Below, piece by piece: positions 58,530 to 64,000 of a stretch of 64,000 nt of DNA. Origin of the DNA: Sclerodactyla briareus (taxonomy: Eukaryota > Echinodermata > Holothuroidea > Dendrochirotida > Sclerodactylidae); NCBI GenBank assembly GCA_026419785.1, contig JAODTK010005595.1:310001-374000 (forward strand), in the 5' to 3' direction. Position 1 is the stretch's first letter. Every line of letters begins with the position of its first letter. The notes under the pieces are model-generated. The model did no database searches. It was not told the DNA's origin and worked only from the letters and a program-made list of their open reading frames with translations. A program made the translations under genes and the position numbers.

Positions 58530-59280
58530 TCCGCAGGTCAGTCCGTGTTCATGGAATTTTTGCCTCCATTTGTCCCCGATAGATACGCCGGTAGAGTAAA
58601 CAAAGTTAAAGGAGGACAGTACCAAGAAGCTTATGCAGCGTATCTCACGAAACTGAGACAAGACGAGAATATAAAGTCAGCAGGAGCTGGATCCACAGAA
58701 TGGAAGAGATGCAAGTACCTGGGAACTCTAGTCGACACTGAAGATTTCAAAAGAAGAAAAAGGTCTCGCTATCAGGGCCCAATAATCAAACTCAAAAATT
58801 TCTTCAAAGAAGGAGAATGAATCCCACCAGATGAGGATCTTCAATTGAATATCTTCAATTTTTCTATGCAACAGCGAACTTTGGACACTCACAACATAAA
58901 ATTAGAAGACAAAATTAAAGTTCTCCAAAGGTCTTTAGTGAGACGTACACTAAAATAACAGAAAAGACAGACTGAGAAACGATGATCTCTATGAAATAAC
59001 AAGCAACAAACTTGGAGCAAAAAAATCAAACGGAGACGCCTTAACGGTTGGGGCATCTTGCAGGACTCCTGAAGAAGATCTGCACGTCGGACTAAAGGAA
59101 TGAAACCGAAACAAGAGACGACAAGTTGGACGGCCGAAACTTAACTGGTTTCAGCAAGTCATAAAAGAAGCACCACGGGACTATGTGACCCTAGCCAATG
59201 ATCGAACAAGCTTGGAAATCAATGATTACACGAGCAATGGCAACCTAGCCGGAAATCGTAGACGACGACGAGAGTAGCGC
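58530..59280 (+). mobile_element. LINE F: RT C-terminal fragment between the crossed inverted repeats
   Basis: The plus strand encodes 'EWKRCKYLGTLVDTED' (58691-58745), the conserved segment after the RT palm of EN-RT elements. It is followed in broken frames by 'NIKLEDKIKVLQRSLVRRTL' (about 58897-58955), 'SKKIKRRRLNGWGILQDS' (about 59015-59070), and a basic, W-containing end 'NWFQQV' near 59150. The layout is the same as the LINE A C-terminus, but the sequence is distinct, and it lies in the opposite orientation to the neighbouring LINE A pieces. Confidence 0.75.
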
Positions 59281-59699
59281 CTACCGTAGATGGTCAAAAA
59301 CATGAACGCACAATGAAGAGTGATCGGGTCAGTCGAGTGCGGGGGACGTTTCAAAATTGCTTCAATATATTACAAAGAGTTGCCTCTCCAGTTAATATAA
59401 TAGCTCCATGGTTTGAGTCTTTCGTCTATTCGACATGCTCACTGATCAACATCCGCCACGTATCACGATTCCTTGATGCTAATCTATGCTATGTGCTACT
59501 CTACCGGGACAAATTGAAGCAGAAAGTCCCTGGCACGAGAAATGACAACGCGGGTTGCGTGCGCTAAATTGTTGACAATTACGGTCTGTGTACTTTCCGG
59601 GGAACATTTTAAGGGTAGCGCGGTCTGAAGACAAGCAAAACCGGCGCGTACTGACCTATTTCACACACCAACGCTCAGCCTCAGCATAGGGCCGTTTAG

Positions 59700-60845
59700 C
59701 GATGGATGCCCAGGCTAGGTCTGCGAAGGGTCAAGAATAGGGATTGTGCACTTGATATAGCGGTTTGAGCAACGCCTTCCCGCGCAGCACAACAGCTCCG
59801 GGCAAATGTAAATTTTGCCAGGACCGGTAATGGCGGCAATGCAAATGCTGCATGGACAAGCTTAGCTCTATGCAGCATGCACGTCTAAGGCAAGGGGCGT
59901 TCTGCAGTTATAGTAGTAGTAAGTGGGGGGTGGGGGGTTCATATTCGTGAGGGTATCGGTTTTCGTGCGAGTTTAGGTTTCGGAGTCGGTAACTGAGTTT
60001 CATAATGCGCGTATACAAAGGTTAGACCGCGCTAGAATGTTTCAAACGCGCTCATAATTCTTCATCAGTAGAAATACCAAACGGGCTCGGAAGAAACAAA
60101 GAGAAAAATTGCCAGGAACAAGACAATATCGTGCCACTTTCTGAATGAACTTCAATATTCAGTAAACACTTTCATACATACCGAACCAAAACATTTGCTG
60201 GCAAATTTTGATGGATTATGCTCCCAGTTTTGCTGTTGGATATATTGAAGATAAACAACCATGAAACAGCATTATCTGTTACTAGTAAAAACACCCTGCT
60301 GACAATCACATGGTTCAGAAAATACACGTCGGCTTCAATACAATCATTTCAGGGATAAAAAAAAGTGAATGATTGTTTCACATTACCGCTACCGTATGAG
60401 CACCTTTGTATTATGGGTCTATGTAAAAATACATTTTTGGGAGGGTTGGAAGCGAGGGCATGAAACAGGAAAAACCTTTCCTAGTTGATATTATGTCATT
60501 TTACAATCATGGATTGTTTGTCAAAAGCCGACACCATTGACAATGCATTTTTCAAAACATTGGGGAATACGCATTCGATTAATTTGCGGACGCTAATGAT
60601 AAATTAAATACCGCCCTCAACTGCACGAATTTACCCTGGACGTTGTGTTTACAATGTACGAAAGTCATTAGTATCCGTTCTCCTTTAAATTCTATGGAAA
60701 CATTCAGTGCTCGACTATAAAACATTTATGAGGAAAACGAAATATGTAGGAAAAATCTTATCAAGAAAAGACAAGGGTGAGAATGATGTATGGATCCACC
60801 CCCAAAAAGAAGTGAGAGTAAATCTGAGGGCGACAAGAAATTCTG
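59700..60845. other. No gene recognised
   Basis: Mostly AT-rich sequence. A short G-rich stretch lies at 59922-59938. No motif or shared repeat was identified. Confidence 0.4.
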
Positions 60846-60849
60846 ATAC

Positions 60850-61376
60850 CCCCATTGGGTGGAGTTCGTCTATCCTACAGGCAGTGATCAAGTTCCGCCA
60901 CGTATCACGATCGATCTTGCGCAAGGTTTATGCTTCCTCAAAACTGTTAATGTGTTGTCCGTGAATTGGGTTTTGATTTTTACGAGAAAGGTATGTCACG
61001 GTTTAGTCAGTGTCTGTTCCAACCCAAACTGGCTTAGTAGATGTCTCAATGCTTCTCTCAGAGCGATCTTCGCTGGAGCTTCTTGTGGAGTCTCGACGTG
61101 CCCGAAAAAATCTCAATGTAATTGTTGCTACTACGGATGACCAGGGGATTTGCTGGTCACATCATATAGTTCGTCGTTTGCTATCCATTGTATTGTCCAT
61201 TCGATGTTGAGAACATTGCGGCGTAGTCTTCTTTGGAAAGTGTCAATTTTTGTCAGAGCCTCGGGTACCCACGTTCGCAATATACAGAAAATACGCGTTA
61301 TTAGGGCATCGAAAATCCGGAGGTTTGATGCTTGTACTGACTCGTCTGCTCTTGAAATAGCAGCCACAATAATCAC
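60850..61376 (-). mobile_element. LINE A copy 4 (3' end only)
   Basis: Matches copy 1 positions 1-507. The minus strand reads 'NLRIFDALITRIFCILRTWV', 'TKIDTFQRRLRRNVLNIEWT' and 'NDELYDVTS' (61131-61388). This is a clean version of the LINE C-terminal domain. Further 3' it reads 'IDRDTWRNLITACRI' and a short tail to about 60850. It is 5'-truncated at 61376. Confidence 0.85.
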
Positions 61377-62270
61377 TAGCAGCCCCAATAATGGGCAGCC
61401 AAAACAATAGGAATTTGCCAGATTACTATCTGCGTTTCTGCCAAGAGACCAAATGGCCGCTGCGCAGTTGTGTCTCTTTTTCGTAGAAGGATTTTTATTA
61501 CATTGTTTTTGGTTGACATATAAGTAAGGAAACTTTGGGCCCCGGTTTTGTTAACAAACCTTCTTGTAACGGATATATAATGAGAGTCATGCATGGAGGG
61601 TGTCTGCTAGCCGGGGAGCTGGGAGATGTGTCGGTGCTGGCGCCAGAGGGCCCGATCGATATGTGACCTGCAGCATGGCACACCAACATGGGCCCGGTTT
61701 AGTTAAAAGCCAGCCAAACAGTGGCTCAAAAAAATAGAAAACAATCGTAAAACTTTCATAGACCAGAGAGATATGCGTGTGACTGTGAAAATTTGAAACG
61801 TGTTCTAGATCCGGTGACTGTAACTTACCAAGTTATAATAAAATATGATGATGTCAGGCGGGCGGCAGAATTCTGGATTCTGCGAAGAAGAGAGATACGT
61901 GATAGTGGTAAATGATCGATAAAATATTATAATAATTGAGGTGAGAAGACACAAACGCAGGACTAGACGTTCAGTGGTAGCATTGTCAAGATCCCTCTAA
62001 GATGACCAACCTTGCATGCCAATCTTACATGCCAAAAGCCAGCAGATTGGCAGTTTACTGATGTGTTTCTTTGATTAATGATATAAAATGATTTTCAATG
62101 GATAACACGAGATCTTTGAAAGAAGATAGAGGATCTGTTCGGAGGAACTGTGAGGTAATATGAAGAACGTTTTTTTATGCATTCAGTTTCAACGATTCCA
62201 CGACCAGTTTGATGTCAGCAATACACTCAGATAGCTCCGTTAAACGGTTCACTCGCTGAGGATACATAGA
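61377..62270. other. No gene recognised
   Basis: Short frames only (72 codons at 61376-61594). No repeats shared with the rest of the window were identified. Confidence 0.4.
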
Positions 62271-62274
62271 CCCA

Positions 62275-62358
62275 TGGGCGTCGTCCTGGGGGGGGGGGGG
62301 GCGACAGATGGACACGTCCCCCCTGTCATCATATCAAATGCCCCCCCCCCCACTTTTG
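62275..62358 (+). repeat. G/C-homopolymer hairpin repeat, copy 5
   Basis: A 14-base G run, then 'acacgtcccccc', 'tcatatcaaatg', a C run and 'acttttgg'. This is the fullest plus-strand version of the family at 4147, 8723, 12254 and 13267, and it lies far from them. Confidence 0.7.
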
Positions 62359-62359
62359 G

Positions 62360-63285
62360 AGCCTGGATTAGAAAAAGACATTGTAATCTGTTTACACCCT
62401 TGTTCGTGTAGTGTTTGACTCCAATATTATGTATCTGAGGTACCTAATCGAATCGTGGTGAAATGATCCTGGCCCGCTTGGGCACAAGACACAGTAACAC
62501 AGACAATGGAAGTTAGCCGTACCGTATCACCCTATGAATGGCTGTACATAGCATTTAGGAAGTACGCCTCGATAGGTGGCTCGCCGCACTGCGAGATGAT
62601 ATACCGACCGTACTAATGAGGACACGAATGAGTAAATGGAGAAAGTAAGTTTCCCACTAGACAATAGAGCACATTCGTGTTGTATAGGCCTATGAGGATA
62701 ATGTGTTGGCACTATTGCTATGAAAGCGTTATTCAATGATGAAATTTCTGACACGAGAGCTCTTGTCACTGCACGAGTTGTCGCCTTTCTATAGCTAAAA
62801 GAACAATGTTAATAGCATAGACCTATCCGGTATGCAATACTGCAATAGCCAACAACATGACTGTCCTAGGAATAGGCCTAATTGGACTGCTAGCCTAATA
62901 TACTGTTTGAGCTTGCGCGAACATGCATTTCAGGATGCACGCATGAAATGCTACAGATCCACTATTGGTTATTATGAGTAGGCCCTATGTAGGCTTTCGA
63001 AGTGTCAAGGTGATATGGAGATGGGGTACTGAGATCAGCTTATTCGGAAAATCAACGTTTGTATAAGGTAGATCTTTGTCCCCCACCTACATTAGAACTA
63101 TCATTCGTTAATAATTCTTATCCATGTAAGCGAAGCTATGTACAGTGGTCTCTCTCTACCACGCTTCGTATTTTTTTGTTAATCTAGATCCTGCATGTTC
63201 AACATATACCCCCCCCCCCACCCGCCCTACGCCAAATGGTGAACTGGGAGGAGGTAAGGGATGGTAGAGTATCAAAACCCTGGAT
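62360..63285. other. No gene recognised
   Basis: TAGGCCTA-type motifs are frequent (for example near 62690, 62820, 62880, 62980). The 80-codon minus-strand frame 62527-62769 has no motif. Confidence 0.4.
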
Positions 63286-63293
63286 GTAAGCTC

Positions 63294-63554
63294 CAGTAGC
63301 GTGCGCAGAGATTTGTCATGGAGGGGGGTGTTGAGATCGGGTGCGCCCTTAATAAATGCAAACGCACTCTTCCTTATTGGCAAATAAGTACAATTTATGG
63401 GCTCTTGTCACATGCTGATGCATTATTTCTGATAACAACTGCAAAACTTCTCAATGAACTGCAAAAACTAAGTTTTTTGTGTGATAATTCATTGAGCCAC
63501 CTAGGTCATGGGGGGGGGGGGGGGGGGGTTCTGATCCCGTGCGTTACGCCACTG
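63294..63554. mobile_element. hAT-type MITE, 261 bp, with 8-bp TSD (7 of 8)
   Basis: The left end CAGTAGCGTGCGCA (63294) pairs with the right end, whose reverse complement (63541-63554) is CAGTGGCGTAACGC. The flanking octamers are GTAAGCTC (63286-63293) and GTAAGCGC (63555-63562). It contains G runs near both ends, including 19 G at 63510-63528. It is non-coding; the 98-codon frame crossing it is incidental. Confidence 0.8.
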
Positions 63555-63562
63555 GTAAGCGC

Positions 63563-64000
63563 AGGTGTTAGACACCTTGCATGCATGCTGCCAATCTTCG
63601 GAATAGAAATATAATCAGATTCCAGATTGATCGAATGACACTATCGCGGGCCGAAATGATTGACAATAGAGCTCGATTTACAACAGCCATTCACAAAAAC
63701 TCATTCTGCTATGATCCGTCTTCTTTTTTTCGAAAAACAGAAAGCCTCCGACCTAACAACAGGAAACGCAAGCAGAACGCATGGCGGGGCTTCGACAACG
63801 GAGCGAACGCGAATGTATCAAACCGGACATTTCGATAGTTTGGTACGGTTTCAGGGTCGACGGAGCAGGAATGTGAATAAGGGGTCGCATGTCCTAATCC
63901 CGCAGCGGGGGGCAGAGGGTGGCACCAGAATATGCCCACGAGGGGGGGGGGGGGGGGGGGTGACGGGAGGGGGCTCACCAAAACCCAAGGATCAACGACA
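63563..64000. other. No gene recognised
   Basis: An 85-codon plus-strand frame (63581-63838) has no recognised motif. A 19-base G run lies at 63942-63960. Confidence 0.4.

Noticed and set aside
1-64000. tRNA, rRNA, CRISPR array or bacterial-type operon
   Set aside because: No tRNA cloverleaf with B-box GGTTCGAATCC-type sequence, no rRNA core sequence, no regularly spaced short direct repeats with unique spacers, and no intact adjacent genes were seen.

Overview
This window reads as intergenic or heterochromatin-like DNA from a multicellular animal, most likely a marine invertebrate. I infer this from the transposon classes (several LINE types, a Penelope-like element, Harbinger and hAT), the many TAGGCCTA-type motifs, the long G or C homopolymers, and a relic of an animal carbohydrate sulfotransferase. 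The species cannot be fixed. There is no bacterial layout: no operons, no ribosome-binding sites, no CRISPR array, and no long intact reading frame.

Layout. 1-2.8 kb: a decayed minus-strand LINE (family 'A' here) with endonuclease, reverse transcriptase and C-terminal segments. 2.4-11.5 kb: a tandem duplication of a unit of about 4.57 kb, with near-identical cores and much more divergent flanks. 11.5-13.5 kb: a tandem repeat of about 1 kb built from periodic sub-repeats. 13.7-16.2 kb: a second array of about 1.44-kb units made of roughly 200-bp repeats. 16.2-17.9 kb: a hAT-type element with another hAT-type element inside it, each with a perfect 8-bp target-site duplication. 18.2-19.4 kb: a GC-rich coding-like stretch of unknown nature. 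22.1-24.6 kb: a Jockey-like LINE. 24.9-27.8 kb: dispersed and tandem repeats, including a TACTCG hexamer satellite. 28.0-30.0 kb: 3' ends of two more LINE families.

31.2-33.1 kb: a Harbinger relic next to a Penelope-like reverse transcriptase with a hammerhead-ribozyme-like motif. 35.9-37.9 kb: an L1/Tx1-like LINE. 41.7-44.7 kb: a family-A LINE split by a plus-strand family-B LINE. 48.8-51.1 kb: a long imperfect inverted repeat around a 550-bp spacer. 52.2-54.0 kb: a DNA transposon with doubled inverted ends, itself hit by a family-B LINE. 54.3-55.25 kb: the one recognisable host-type gene, a frameshifted carbohydrate sulfotransferase. 55.5-61.4 kb: two small inverted-repeat elements, more LINE pieces and two crossed pairs of inverted repeats. 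62.3-63.6 kb: a G/C hairpin repeat and a 261-bp hAT-type MITE.

No genes visibly work together here. Almost everything recognisable is a broken mobile element, many nested in one another. Nearly every coding relic carries small indels. These could be old mutations or uncorrected long-read errors, and the sequence alone does not separate the two. Element names (LINE A to F) are labels for this window only, assigned from protein motifs read by eye.
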